Assembly (NCBI GenBank): GCA_021161765.1
Contig: JAGGZZ010000033.1
Coordinates: 1 to 9,581 of the forward strand
Direction: 5' to 3'
From: Candidatus Methanophagales archaeon
GTDB taxonomy: Archaea > Halobacteriota > Syntropharchaeia > Alkanophagales > Methanospirareceae
Length of the DNA stretch: 9,581 bases
This document shows, piece after piece, positions 1 through 6,476 of the stretch. Under the pieces are notes generated by a model. It did not search any database. It was not told the origin of the DNA and saw only the letters and a list, made by a program, of their open reading frames with translations. Made by a program: the position numbers and the translations under genes. Position 1 is the first letter of the stretch, and every line of letters starts with the position of its first letter.

Positions 1-2
1 CG

Positions 3-626
3 CTAAACCAGTTTCACCGCATTCCCCATCGTTGTCTTCATGTAGATTGAACCTATGTTCTGCCACCCTCGCTCCAAACGCGATTCTATCGCTTTTATCA
101 CCGCTGCGCCATTCTCCGCTATGTCCTTCGCATCCATGTCCTTACGACCTATATTCACCCATAGCGTTGTGGTTTTTGACTTCACCCGGGCGATTTTCTC
201 CAATCTCGACAACAACTGCACCGGGTCTGCCCCCGGGGGAATAGGTTCGGGCATCTTGCCCTTTGGACCTAAAATAGTGCCCAGGCTCTTACCCACAAGC
301 GCCATAAGCGAGACGTCGGCAAGGAAATAATCGTACTCATTCACCAGCTCTCGTGCTTTTTTCTTATCCATTGACTTTAACTCTTCGGGGTCTATTACGC
401 CGGCACCTGCCTCTTTCGCTTTTAATGCTATCTCACCGCTACCAAAAACACCTATCTTCGGCTTCTTGAACTTCTTTGGCAGCGTCACGTCTACGTTTAT
501 CCTGCTCTTCGGCTGTTTCAGGTCTACCCCCTTCAAATTTATGCAGAGGTCTACGCTTTCAACAAATCCCCGCTCTTTCGACTTCAATACCTTTTCCACT
601 GTTCCCTCTATCTCTTCTGCTTCCAT
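3..626 (-). CDS. rpl1: Large-subunit ribosomal protein L1 (uL1)
   Basis: L1 binds 23S rRNA at the mobile L1 stalk and helps release deacylated tRNA from the E site. In several bacteria and methanogens it also represses its own mRNA. The 207-residue product is complete and near the usual archaeal length. It shows the family signature around residues 118-128 (ILGPKGKMPEP) and the C-terminal pattern KTTTLWVNIG then GWQNIGSIYMKTTMGNAVKL. The start is the ATG whose complement is at 624-626, 2 nt after the L11 stop, so the two genes are almost certainly co-transcribed and translationally coupled. The stop lies at the very left edge (complement at 3-5). In archaea L10 and L12 usually follow; they would lie outside the window. 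No L1 autoregulatory site could be identified with confidence. Confidence 0.97.
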   Translation of the reverse strand: MEAEEIEGTVEKVLKSKERGFVESVDLCINLKGVDLKQPKSRINVDVTLPKKFKKPKIGVFGSGEIALKAKEAGAGVIDPEELKSMDKKKARELVNEYDYFLADVSLMALVGKSLGTILGPKGKMPEPIPPGADPVQLLSRLEKIARVKSKTTTLWVNIGRKDMDAKDIAENGAAVIKAIESRLERGWQNIGSIYMKTTMGNAVKLV

Positions 627-628
627 AT

Positions 629-1087
629 TTATATCTCAACTTTCCCTTCTTCTATGTCCCCCTGCATTTCCCTTGCATCTTTGCCTTCCACCTTCACATG
701 CATTGAAACACAAGTGCCTATTACTTCTTTAACAGCCCCTTTCAACGATGCCGCCAGCATTTCCCCTCTCTTCTTTTTCGCTATCTCCTTTATTTGTTCC
801 ATGGATATATCACCGGCATAATCAGTTGCAGACTCCGCTTTTGCCTTCTCAATCCCTAACTCCTTCTTTATCAACGCAGATGTCGGCGGTGTGCCCACAC
901 TTATGTCTACTTTTCCTCCATCAACCGTTATCTTCACCGGGACTTCCATTCCTGCGTAGTCCTTCGTAAGCTCGTTCATGCTGCCTACCACTTCCTTTAT
1001 GTTTACTCCAAGCGGACCCAGAGCAGGCCCCAAAGGTGGTCCCGGGCTTGCTTTTCCACCTTCTATCAGGACTTCAACGACGCTCAT
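629..1087 (-). CDS. rpl11: Large-subunit ribosomal protein L11 (uL11)
   Basis: L11 forms the base of the GTPase-associated centre together with helices 43/44 of 23S rRNA and the L10/L12 stalk. The 152-residue product has the diagnostic proline/glycine-rich N-terminal segment at about residues 10-29 (GGKASPGPPLGPALGPLGVN) and the VGTPPTSALIKKELG motif near the middle, which joins the N-terminal domain to the rRNA-binding C-terminal domain. The C-terminal half (QIKEIAKKKRGEMLAASLKG) is typical. The start ATG is preceded on the minus strand by a purine-rich GGGAGAAG (complement at 1093-1100), a good Shine-Dalgarno site about 5-10 nt upstream. It is first in a minus-strand unit with L1, divergent from FEN-1. 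Confidence 0.97.
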   Translation of the reverse strand: MSVVEVLIEGGKASPGPPLGPALGPLGVNIKEVVGSMNELTKDYAGMEVPVKITVDGGKVDISVGTPPTSALIKKELGIEKAKAESATDYAGDISMEQIKEIAKKKRGEMLAASLKGAVKEVIGTCVSMHVKVEGKDAREMQGDIEEGKVEI

Positions 1088-1185
1088 TTTTTCTTCTCCC
1101 TTTTCTGTTAATATAACATTATTTTATTTCTTTCCATGTTAATCTATTATATCTATTAAAATTAAAGAAAACTTTCTCGTGAAAT

Positions 1186-1202
1186 AAACCCTTTCAGGGT
1201 TT
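1186..1202. other. Small perfect hairpin upstream of FEN-1
   Basis: AAACCCT and AGGGTTT form a perfect 7-bp stem around a 3-nt loop (TTC). It sits in the presumed FEN-1 leader, inside repeat-type sequence, so it may be part of a repeat element rather than a regulatory structure. It has no following T-run, so it does not look like a terminator for the plus strand. Confidence 0.4.
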
Positions 1203-1228
1203 TCGGGGACGTGGGCAGAGCCCTCGAT

Positions 1229-1244
1229 GTGTAATCTGTGGTTA
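1229..1244 (-). repeat. Fragment of a dispersed intergenic repeat
   Basis: GTGTAATCTGTGGTTA, on the other strand TAACCACAGATTACAC, matches the core of sequences at 5301-5321 and 9555-9569. It ends about 16 nt before the FEN-1 start codon. A nearby TTTCTCGTGAAAT (from 1174) matches the complement of the TTCACGAGAAAT that follows the copy at 5301-5321, which suggests a larger degraded element. Confidence 0.5.
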
Positions 1245-1260
1245 GAAAAGAGAAAAGAAA

Positions 1261-2259
1261 ATGGGGTCAAAGATTGGTGAAATATTAGAGCCAAAAGAAA
1301 TCAGTTTAGATGTGCTCTCGGGTAAAATCGTCGCGGTAGATGCGTCTATCACGCTTTACCAATTCTTAAGCACCATCCGCCAGCCAGATGGAACGCCACT
1401 GAAAGATTCCTCAGGTAGAACGACTTCGCATCTTTCCGGGTTAATATATCGCACAGCCACTTTAATGGAGAAGGGGATAAAGTTCGTATTCGTTTTTGAT
1501 GGCAAACCCACAGAGCTAAAAGCGAAGGAACTCAAAAACCGGTCGGAACGGCGAGCCCAAGCAATGCGAAAGTGGGAAGAAGCGAGGGTGTTGTTTCCCG
1601 AGGAAGCTTTTAAGTACGCTCAAGCATCGTCAAAGGTGGACAAGCCGATAGTAGAAGGTGCAAAGACGCTTTTAGCGTATCTGGGCATTCCGTGTTTGCA
1701 GGCGCCTTCGGAAGGGGAAGCCCAAGCAGCGTATATGGCTCAAAAAGGCGATGTCGAGTTCGTTTCGTCGCAGGATTACGATTCACTGCTTTTTGGCGCT
1801 CCCGCTATGATAAGAAACCTCACTGCTCCGAGGAAAAAGACAAAGCTTGAGGTCATCGAATTAAAACGACTCGAAGAAAAACACGAGATAACCCGTGAAC
1901 AGCTTGTAGACATCGCAATTTTAGTGGGGTCTGACTTTAATCCCGGTATAAAAGGCATAGGCGTTAAAACGGCACTAAAGCTGATAAAAAAACACCACGA
2001 TATCGAAAAACTAATGGCACAATCCGATATAGGGAAAAAAAAGGGTATCGAGGATTACGCACTCGTCCGTGATATCTTCTTGCATCCTGACGTAAACAGG
2101 AGTTATGAACTAAAATGGGCAAATCCAGATGAAGGGAAAGTAAAAGAATTTCTTTGTGAGGAGCATGATTTCTCAGAAGAGCGTGTGAGTAAAGCACTGG
2201 AAAAACTCTCACGGTCAAAACATGATGTTCCACAGCAGAAGATAGGGCAGTGGCTGTAA
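1261..2259 (+). CDS. fen: Flap endonuclease 1 (FEN-1/Rad2 family)
   Basis: FEN-1 is a structure-specific 5' nuclease that removes RNA-primed flaps during Okazaki-fragment maturation and acts in long-patch base excision repair, tethered to the PCNA clamp. The 332-residue product has the usual archaeal length and order. The N domain has D27 (VAVDAS) and D80 (FVFDGKP). The internal domain has E151/E153 (SEGEAQAAY), D172/D174 (SQDYDSLLFG) and D225 (LVGSDFNPGIKGIG). These correspond to the carboxylates that bind the two metals. The last is followed by the helix-hairpin-helix region that binds duplex DNA. The final eight residues, QQKIGQWL, fit the PCNA-interacting pattern Q-x-x-h-x-x-a-a with W331-L332 at the very end. 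The ATG start gives the expected N terminus (MGSKIGEIL). It is transcribed toward the ribosomal operon but separated from it by 219 nt, so it is probably its own unit. Confidence 0.97.
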   Translation: MGSKIGEILEPKEISLDVLSGKIVAVDASITLYQFLSTIRQPDGTPLKDSSGRTTSHLSGLIYRTATLMEKGIKFVFVFDGKPTELKAKELKNRSERRAQAMRKWEEARVLFPEEAFKYAQASSKVDKPIVEGAKTLLAYLGIPCLQAPSEGEAQAAYMAQKGDVEFVSSQDYDSLLFGAPAMIRNLTAPRKKTKLEVIELKRLEEKHEITREQLVDIAILVGSDFNPGIKGIGVKTALKLIKKHHDIEKLMAQSDIGKKKGIEDYALVRDIFLHPDVNRSYELKWANPDEGKVKEFLCEEHDFSEERVSKALEKLSRSKHDVPQQKIGQWL

Positions 2260-2288
2260 TTTGACAATGTCTCGGAGATTTCAAATTT

Positions 2289-2317
2289 TACCGCAGAGAA
2301 CGCGGAGTCCACAGAGA
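2289..2317 (+). repeat. Dispersed repeat-like fragment downstream of FEN-1
   Basis: The segment reads ACCGCAGAGAACGCGGAG followed by TCCACAGAG. This phrase type recurs in intergenic DNA of many prokaryotes and includes a small CCGC/GCGG stem. It occurs once here, so the call rests on recognising the pattern, not on a second copy in this window. Confidence 0.35.
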
Positions 2318-2360
2318 AAATAAGGTGTATTTAAGGGTTAGTTGTCAGGTATTAGCAACC

Positions 2361-2398
2361 CTAAACCGCTAAACCGCTAAACCGCCAACCCGCTAAAC
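2361..2398 (+). repeat. 8-bp tandem repeat (CTAAACCG)n upstream of L3
   Basis: Three exact units of CTAAACCG (2361-2384) are followed by one diverged unit, CCAACCCG (2385-2392), and a partial unit, CTAAAC (2393-2398). The array directly abuts the palindromic TATA-like element of the presumed L3 operon promoter, placing it where transcription factors usually bind. Confidence 0.75.
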
Positions 2399-2409
2399 TA
2401 TATATAGTT
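2396..2409 (+). promoter_or_regulatory. Palindromic TATA-like box of the ribosomal operon
   Basis: AACTATATATAGTT is a perfect 14-bp palindrome and the best TATA-box candidate in the gap before L3. With a start site about 25 nt downstream, the A-rich leader before the L3 ATG at 2479 would be about 45-50 nt long and carry the GGGG-type Shine-Dalgarno site at 2466-2470. Because the box is symmetric, direction would have to come from the BRE side, which falls in the tandem repeat. The assignment is inferred from position and composition. Confidence 0.5.
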
Positions 2410-2478
2410 CTAATTTTATCATACCTTAACTAAATAAATCAACAAGCAAACAAACATTCTTCGCAGGGGTAAGATAAG

Positions 2479-3453
2479 ATGTCCAAGAGGCACAGACCAA
2501 GAAGAGGCTCACTTGCCTTTTCACCGAGGAAACGAGCAAGAAGCGAAACGTGCAGAATAAAAAGAGATGAATTAGCCGCAGGCAGGAAACTACAGGGGTT
2601 TGCAGGCTATAAAGCGGGGATGACTCATCTCGTCCTGATGGATAACGCGCCTCACAGCCAGACAAAAGGGATGCAGATTTCCATTCCTGCAACGATAATA
2701 GAGGTGCCATCTATGAAAGTAGAGGCTATTCGACTCTATAGAGCTACCCGTTACGGTAAAAAGGCGGTAACGGAAGTATGGGCAGCAGGCGAGACAGGAA
2801 ATACGGCTGACCTGGATAAAATAGCGGATATAATCAAAAGTTCAGACCGCGATTTGAGTATGGATCTGAGCATAATCGTTTCTACATCGCCCGAACTTGT
2901 GAGCGGATTGCCGAAGAAGAAGCATGAACTAATGGAGATAAAGATGAGCGGGGAGATAGAGAAAGACCTCGAATATGCACGAGAAATATTTGGAAAGGAG
3001 ATAAGAATTGAGGATATATTTAAAGAGGGTGATTTTGTAGATGTTACTGCGCTGACAAGGGGAAAGGGCACACAAGGACCTGTGAAGCGGTGGGGCGTGA
3101 TGATACAGAATGCCAAAGCACGGAGGTCCGGGAGAGGGCGCCATGTGGGTTGTATTGGCGGCTGGACACCGCGCCGTGTAAGGTGGAAAATACCTCAGAT
3201 GGGACAGACCGGGTATCAACAGCGAACTGAATATAATAAGCGAGTACTGAAAATTGGAGAGAATGGAGAGGAGATAACGCCAAAAGGAAGCTTTTTAAAC
3301 TATGGCATGGTAAGAAACGGCTATATCTTGCTGGAAGGCAGTGTTCCGGGGCCGAAAAAGAGACTTGTAAGAATCTCCCATGCGATACGACCACATCCTA
3401 AGCCTGCTATGCCTGAGATTGTTTATATAAGCAGAGAATCACAACAGGGGTAA
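2479..3453 (+). CDS. rpl3: Large-subunit ribosomal protein L3 (uL3)
   Basis: L3 is an early-assembling 23S rRNA-binding protein whose extended loop reaches toward the peptidyl transferase centre. The 324-residue product has the archaeal/eukaryotic N terminus (MSKRHRPRRGSLAFSPRKRA). The conserved core includes RGKGTQGPVKRWGV (about 194-207) and RHVGCIGGWTPRRVRW (about 221-236), where H222 corresponds to the conserved loop histidine. GQTGYQQRTEYNKRVLKIG then runs from 242 to 260. Length is typical. The start is the ATG after AGGGGTAAGATAAG, the GGGG being a plausible Shine-Dalgarno site 9-13 nt upstream. It is the first gene of the long operon; L4 starts 21 nt after its stop. Confidence 0.97.
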   Translation: MSKRHRPRRGSLAFSPRKRARSETCRIKRDELAAGRKLQGFAGYKAGMTHLVLMDNAPHSQTKGMQISIPATIIEVPSMKVEAIRLYRATRYGKKAVTEVWAAGETGNTADLDKIADIIKSSDRDLSMDLSIIVSTSPELVSGLPKKKHELMEIKMSGEIEKDLEYAREIFGKEIRIEDIFKEGDFVDVTALTRGKGTQGPVKRWGVMIQNAKARRSGRGRHVGCIGGWTPRRVRWKIPQMGQTGYQQRTEYNKRVLKIGENGEEITPKGSFLNYGMVRNGYILLEGSVPGPKKRLVRISHAIRPHPKPAMPEIVYISRESQQG

Positions 3454-3474
3454 TAAAAAAGAAGAATAAGAGAA

Positions 3475-4278
3475 ATGGCGAAAAAAGCAAAAGTACTGGA
3501 CCTGTCAGGTAATGCTGTAAAGGAAATAACACTACCTATGGTATTTATGGACGAGTACAGACCTGACTTGATACGAAGAGCTGTGCTAGCAATGCAGTCC
3601 AATCGGCGGCAGCCGAAAAGTCCAACACCTTTGTCGGGACGAAAGACATCGGCAGAGAGCTGGGGCACGGGTAGAGGAATGGCAAGAGTACCTCGCATAA
3701 AAACAGGCAGTAGAGCCGCTCGCGCTCCTCAAGCAGTTGGTGGTAGAAGAGCACACCCACCAAAAACTGATAAAGTATTAAAACTGAAAATAAACAAAAA
3801 AGAAAAGCGAAAGGCAGTGGGGTCTGCTATCGCTGCTACCATAGACCAGAACCTTGTACGAAGTAGAGGGCATAGGTTCAGCGAGGAGGTTGAGCTTCCG
3901 ATAGTAGTGGAAGATACATTCACGAGTTTGGAAAAGACCACAGAAGTAGAGGCGTTTTTGAAGTGCATCGGTGTGTGGGATGACATACTTCGTGCGAAAG
4001 CGCGAAAAGTGAGAGCAGGGAGAGGAACAACAAGGGGTAGAAGATACAAGTCAAGAAAAAGCATTTTGATTGTTATCCCAGAAGAGGAAGAAACAGCAGA
4101 GACAAAGAAAATAAAATTTAAGTTTAAGAGTGCGAAAAATTTACCGGGTGTGGACGTGTCTTACGTGGATAAGCTAAATGCGGAATTGCTTGCACCGGGG
4201 ACACATCCCGGCAGACTAACCATCTGGTCGGAATCTTCTCTCAACTTTTTCGCTAAAAACTTTACCGAGGCAAGATAA
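3475..4278 (+). CDS. rpl4: Large-subunit ribosomal protein L4 (archaeal/eukaryotic uL4)
   Basis: L4 binds domain I of 23S rRNA and lines the peptide exit tunnel with a long basic loop. The 267-residue product shows the N-terminal domain (VLDLSGNAVKEITLPMVF). The arginine/glycine-rich tunnel loop follows at about residues 58-97, with the family phrase ESWGTGRGMARVPRIK and then GGRRAHPPK. The archaeal helical region follows (KEKRKAVGSAIAAT). The C-terminal segment (LTIWSESSLNFFAKNF) is diagnostic for the archaeal type. The start is set by the tight fit to the family N terminus; upstream sequence is purine-rich (GAAGAATAAGAGAA) without a clean GGAGG. The stop lies 3 nt before L23. Confidence 0.96.
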   Translation: MAKKAKVLDLSGNAVKEITLPMVFMDEYRPDLIRRAVLAMQSNRRQPKSPTPLSGRKTSAESWGTGRGMARVPRIKTGSRAARAPQAVGGRRAHPPKTDKVLKLKINKKEKRKAVGSAIAATIDQNLVRSRGHRFSEEVELPIVVEDTFTSLEKTTEVEAFLKCIGVWDDILRAKARKVRAGRGTTRGRRYKSRKSILIVIPEEEETAETKKIKFKFKSAKNLPGVDVSYVDKLNAELLAPGTHPGRLTIWSESSLNFFAKNFTEAR

Positions 4279-4281
4279 AAA

Positions 4282-4542
4282 ATGGGGATAAAAGAGAAAC
4301 TAAAACATATTGTACCAAGTGAAAAGGCTGCTCTGATGATAGATTCGGAGAATAAACTCCAGTTTATCGTTGATTTGCGGGCGAATAAGCGACAGATAAA
4401 GGACGAGGTGGAAAGCGTATTTGAAACTTCGGTGCGGGATGTGAAGACAATGATAACGTTTAAAGGAGAGAAGAAGGCAATAATAGAATTTGAAGAGGAG
4501 GGAAAAGCAAAGGAGATAGGCACTTCACTTGGAATACTATAA
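4282..4542 (+). CDS. rpl23: Large-subunit ribosomal protein L23 (uL23)
   Basis: L23 sits at the mouth of the exit tunnel and is a docking point for SRP and other nascent-chain factors. The 86-residue product is the usual compact archaeal size. It has the pattern PSEKAALMIDSENKLQFIVDLRANKRQIKDEVESVFE, then a turn and VRDVKTMITFKGEKKAIIEF. It starts 3 nt after the L4 stop with no strong Shine-Dalgarno of its own apart from a GAGG at 4266-4269 inside the L4 end. Translation is therefore probably coupled to L4. Confidence 0.96.
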   Translation: MGIKEKLKHIVPSEKAALMIDSENKLQFIVDLRANKRQIKDEVESVFETSVRDVKTMITFKGEKKAIIEFEEEGKAKEIGTSLGIL

Positions 4543-4553
4543 ATAAATAAAAA

Positions 4554-5282
4554 ATGGGAAAAAGAATAATAGCACAGCGGCGGGGAAAAGGTTCGTCCAC
4601 CTTCAGGGCGCCTTCTCACAAGTACAAAGCAAATCTGGAGCATGTGAGTGTGAGTAAGGGCGAGACGGTATCAGGAACAGTCGAGGAAATAGTGCATGAC
4701 CCCGCAAGAAGCGCACCCATTGCCCGTATACGAATAGAGAGGGAAGAAAAAACAGAACACCGATTTGTTCTCGTACCCGAAGGAGTTGGAGAAGGAGATG
4801 AGGTGGCTTATGGCGAATCTGCGGCAATAAAAACAGGGAATACATTGCCTCTTCGCTGTATCCCGGAGGGAATTACGGTGTGTAATGTAGAAGCGAGACC
4901 AAACGATGGAGGCAAGTTTGCACGTGCTTCGGGCAATTCTATTACATTGTTAGCACACGAACAAGAGACGGGAAAAACGCTTGTGTCAATGCCAAGCGGG
5001 CGAAAGAAATGGCTATCTTCTGATTGTTTTGCCACGATAGGCGTTGTTGCCGGTGGTGGTCGAACAGAAAAACCTTTTGTAAAAGCAGGAAAGAAATATC
5101 ATAAGATGAAAACACATTCGGGGAAATACCCTACCGTAAGAGGCGTAGCAATGAACCCCGTTGACCATCCTTTCGGCGGCGGTGGCCATCAACACGTGGG
5201 CAAATCCAAGACGCCTGCGAGGGGTGCGCCACCGGGGAGAAAGGTAGGGAATATAGCAGCAAAAAGAACAGGGAAGAAGTAA
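4554..5282 (+). CDS. rpl2: Large-subunit ribosomal protein L2 (uL2)
   Basis: L2 is one of the most conserved ribosomal proteins; it supports subunit association, tRNA binding and the peptidyl transferase centre. The 242-residue product has the archaeal N terminus (MGKRIIAQRRGKGSSTFRAP), an OB-type middle and an SH3-type domain. The C-terminal signature is at about residues 199-242 (MNPVDHPFGGGGHQHVGKSK, then APPGRKVGNIAAKRTGKK). H205, equivalent to the functionally important histidine of the bacterial protein, is present. The second position of the usual DHPH is phenylalanine here (F207). The ATG lies 11 nt after the L23 stop in an A-rich stretch without an obvious Shine-Dalgarno. The next true gene (S19) is 233 nt away, unlike the rest of the operon. 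Confidence 0.97.
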   Translation: MGKRIIAQRRGKGSSTFRAPSHKYKANLEHVSVSKGETVSGTVEEIVHDPARSAPIARIRIEREEKTEHRFVLVPEGVGEGDEVAYGESAAIKTGNTLPLRCIPEGITVCNVEARPNDGGKFARASGNSITLLAHEQETGKTLVSMPSGRKKWLSSDCFATIGVVAGGGRTEKPFVKAGKKYHKMKTHSGKYPTVRGVAMNPVDHPFGGGGHQHVGKSKTPARGAPPGRKVGNIAAKRTGKK

Positions 5283-5515
5283 GATGAAGAGACTTTTATT
5301 AACCGCAAGATTATACAGATTTTCACGAGAAATAATTGATGATGCAAGATACATGATACAAGATACAAGTCAAACCCATATCCGGCACTATTTTCTGGAG
5401 GTTAATCCGTGGAATCTCGTGGTTTTTTACATTAGGTACTTGCTTAATATTTCGGATTTAGAGCTTAAGATTTATAAGTCGACAAAGCATAGAATAATTA
5501 CGGTGTAAGAGAAAA
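5283..5515. repeat. Repeat-derived insertion between L2 and S19
   Basis: This 233-nt gap is built from pieces that recur in non-coding DNA of the window. The 21-nt segments at 5301-5321 and 5404-5424 are inverted copies of each other, matching at 16 of 21 positions, with four of the five differences being transitions. Between them is a GATACA-type run (5341-5369: GATGCAAGATACATGATACA and following) like that at 9171-9190. The right part (about 5433-5501) resembles 8112-8186 upstream of S17. An ATG at 5284 opens a 74-codon frame ending at 5508. Its translation resembles no ribosomal protein and merely reads through these repeats, so I treat the stretch as non-coding. Confidence 0.7.
5471..5478 (+). 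promoter_or_regulatory. TATA-like box in the repeat upstream of S19
   Basis: TTTATAAG lies 37-45 nt upstream of the S19 ATG and is followed by GTCGACAAAGCATAGAA. The same octamer, followed by AGCATAGAA, lies upstream of S17. It matches archaeal TATA-box composition and could drive an internal transcript from S19 onward. Function is inferred. Confidence 0.3.
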
Positions 5516-5944
5516 ATGGCAAAGAAGAAAGCTAAAGCTAAAGCTAAAACGACACTCAAAAAGAAGGAAGAGGAATTCACGTATCGTGGATATACGCTTG
5601 CGAAGCTAAAGAAAATGTCACTCGGAGATTTAGCGGACTTGTTGGGTGCGAGACAGCGAAGGAAATTGAAGAGGGGATTGAGCAGTGATGAGGAGAAACT
5701 GCTGGAGCGAAGCAAAACGGATAAGGAGAGTGTTAAAACACATCTAAGAGATGCCATTATACTACCAGGCATGGTAGGGAAGAAGGTAGGGATACACAAT
5801 GGAAAGAGCTTTGAATTTGTGGAGATAAAGACCGAGATGATAGGGCATTATCTGGGGGAGTTCGCATTGACGCGAAAAAAGGTATTACATGGAAGTGCGG
5901 GGGTGGGGGCTACAAGGTCTTCAAAATATGTGCCACTGAAGTAA
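5516..5944 (+). CDS. rps19: Small-subunit ribosomal protein S19 (uS19)
   Basis: S19 lies in the head of the 30S subunit near the A site and the inter-subunit bridge with the central protuberance. The 142-residue product has the archaeal/eukaryotic extension: a lysine/alanine-rich start (KKKAKAKAKTTLKKK), then FTYRGYTLAKLKKMSLGDLA. The conserved core follows: HLRDAIILPGMVGKKVGIHN (76-95), MIGHYLGEFALTRK (108-121) and a C-terminal GVGATRSSKYVPLK. The ATG is preceded only by a weak purine stretch (GTAAGAGAAAA). Residues 6-11 are encoded by a short GCTAAA tandem repeat (5531-5548). It is the first gene after the repeat-filled gap and may be served by an internal promoter. L22 follows after 33 nt. 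Confidence 0.97.
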   Translation: MAKKKAKAKAKTTLKKKEEEFTYRGYTLAKLKKMSLGDLADLLGARQRRKLKRGLSSDEEKLLERSKTDKESVKTHLRDAIILPGMVGKKVGIHNGKSFEFVEIKTEMIGHYLGEFALTRKKVLHGSAGVGATRSSKYVPLK

Positions 5945-5977
5945 GGCAAAATCAATGATAAGGAGACTCAAGAGACG

Positions 5978-6466
5978 ATGGGTAGGGTAAAATTTTGCAT
6001 GGACGCCGGAACAGGAACCAAAACCGAAATTAACCCGGAAACGACCGCAAGGGCAATGGTTTATGAACTCCATATCTCGCCCAAGCATGCGCTCGAGGTA
6101 TGCAGAGCGATAAAGGGTAAGAAAGTGGAGGAGGCAGAAACATATCTTGAGGCGGTGCTGGAAAAGCGTGTGGCAATTCCGTTTAAGCGGCATAAAAAGA
6201 AAGTAGCACATCGCAGAGGGCTAAAAAAGTGGCATTCCGGAAGATACCCGGTGAAGGCGAGTGCGGAAATATTGAAATTGATAAGAGATGCAAAAGGCAA
6301 TGCAGGATTTAAGGGAATTGACCCTGATACGATGAGGATATGGCACGTAGCTACGAAGAAAGGGCGAACGATAAAAGGGTCAATGCCACGCGCTTTTGGT
6401 CGTGTTACACCTAAGAATACGGATACGGTTACTATTGAGATGATACTGAAAGAAGAAGGGAGTTAG
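5978..6466 (+). CDS. rpl22: Large-subunit ribosomal protein L22 (uL22)
   Basis: L22 binds all domains of 23S rRNA and sends a beta-hairpin into the exit tunnel next to L4. The 162-residue product has the archaeal opening PETTARAMVYELHISPKHAL (about 20-39). A basic segment runs through residues 70-94 (FKRHKKKVAHRRGLKKWHSG, then RYPVKAS). The conserved C-terminal strand region is MRIWHVATKKGRTIKGSMPR and AFGRVTPKNTDTVTIEM. AAGGAGA at 5960-5966 is a good Shine-Dalgarno site 11 nt before the ATG. The stop codon (6464-6466) overlaps the Shine-Dalgarno of S3. Confidence 0.96.
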   Translation: MGRVKFCMDAGTGTKTEINPETTARAMVYELHISPKHALEVCRAIKGKKVEEAETYLEAVLEKRVAIPFKRHKKKVAHRRGLKKWHSGRYPVKASAEILKLIRDAKGNAGFKGIDPDTMRIWHVATKKGRTIKGSMPRAFGRVTPKNTDTVTIEMILKEEGS

Positions 6467-6476
6467 GAGACAAAGC

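Larger units (their letters stand above)
1088..1260. promoter_or_regulatory. Divergent AT-rich promoter region (L11-L1 / FEN-1)
   Basis: This stretch separates two divergent genes and must hold the promoters of both. The core at about 1107-1168 is very AT-rich, with TATA-like stretches that read in either direction: ATATAAT on the minus strand (complement 1146-1152), about 60 nt before the L11 start, and ATTAAAATTA on the plus strand. The minus strand also has GTTATATTAAC (complement 1107-1117). Which one is used cannot be decided from sequence. The right part (1174-1244) contains a hairpin and a dispersed-repeat fragment, listed separately. No ORF is credible here. Confidence 0.45.

Noticed and set aside
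2361..2398. Telomere-like (CTAAACCG)n repeat
   Set aside because: Similar to CCCTAAA-type repeats by eye, but it is a short internal array beside a promoter, and archaeal chromosomes are circular.
3729..4064. 111-codon minus-strand frame inside L4
   Set aside because: Antisense shadow of a highly conserved gene; no domain, promoter or Shine-Dalgarno supports it.
4161..4643. 160-codon minus-strand frame across L4, L23 and L2
   Set aside because: It is antisense to three certain ribosomal genes and its translation is low-complexity Ser/Phe-rich; it is a shadow of their codon use.
5336..5372. Possible C/D box sRNA (TGATGATG resembles a C box)
   Set aside because: No matching D box CTGA at suitable spacing, and the stretch is part of the GATACA-type repeat.
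5284..5508. 74-codon plus-strand frame between L2 and S19 beginning 1 nt after the L2 stop
   Set aside because: It reads through inverted and dispersed repeat fragments, has no recognisable domain, and shares its right part with non-coding sequence before S17.
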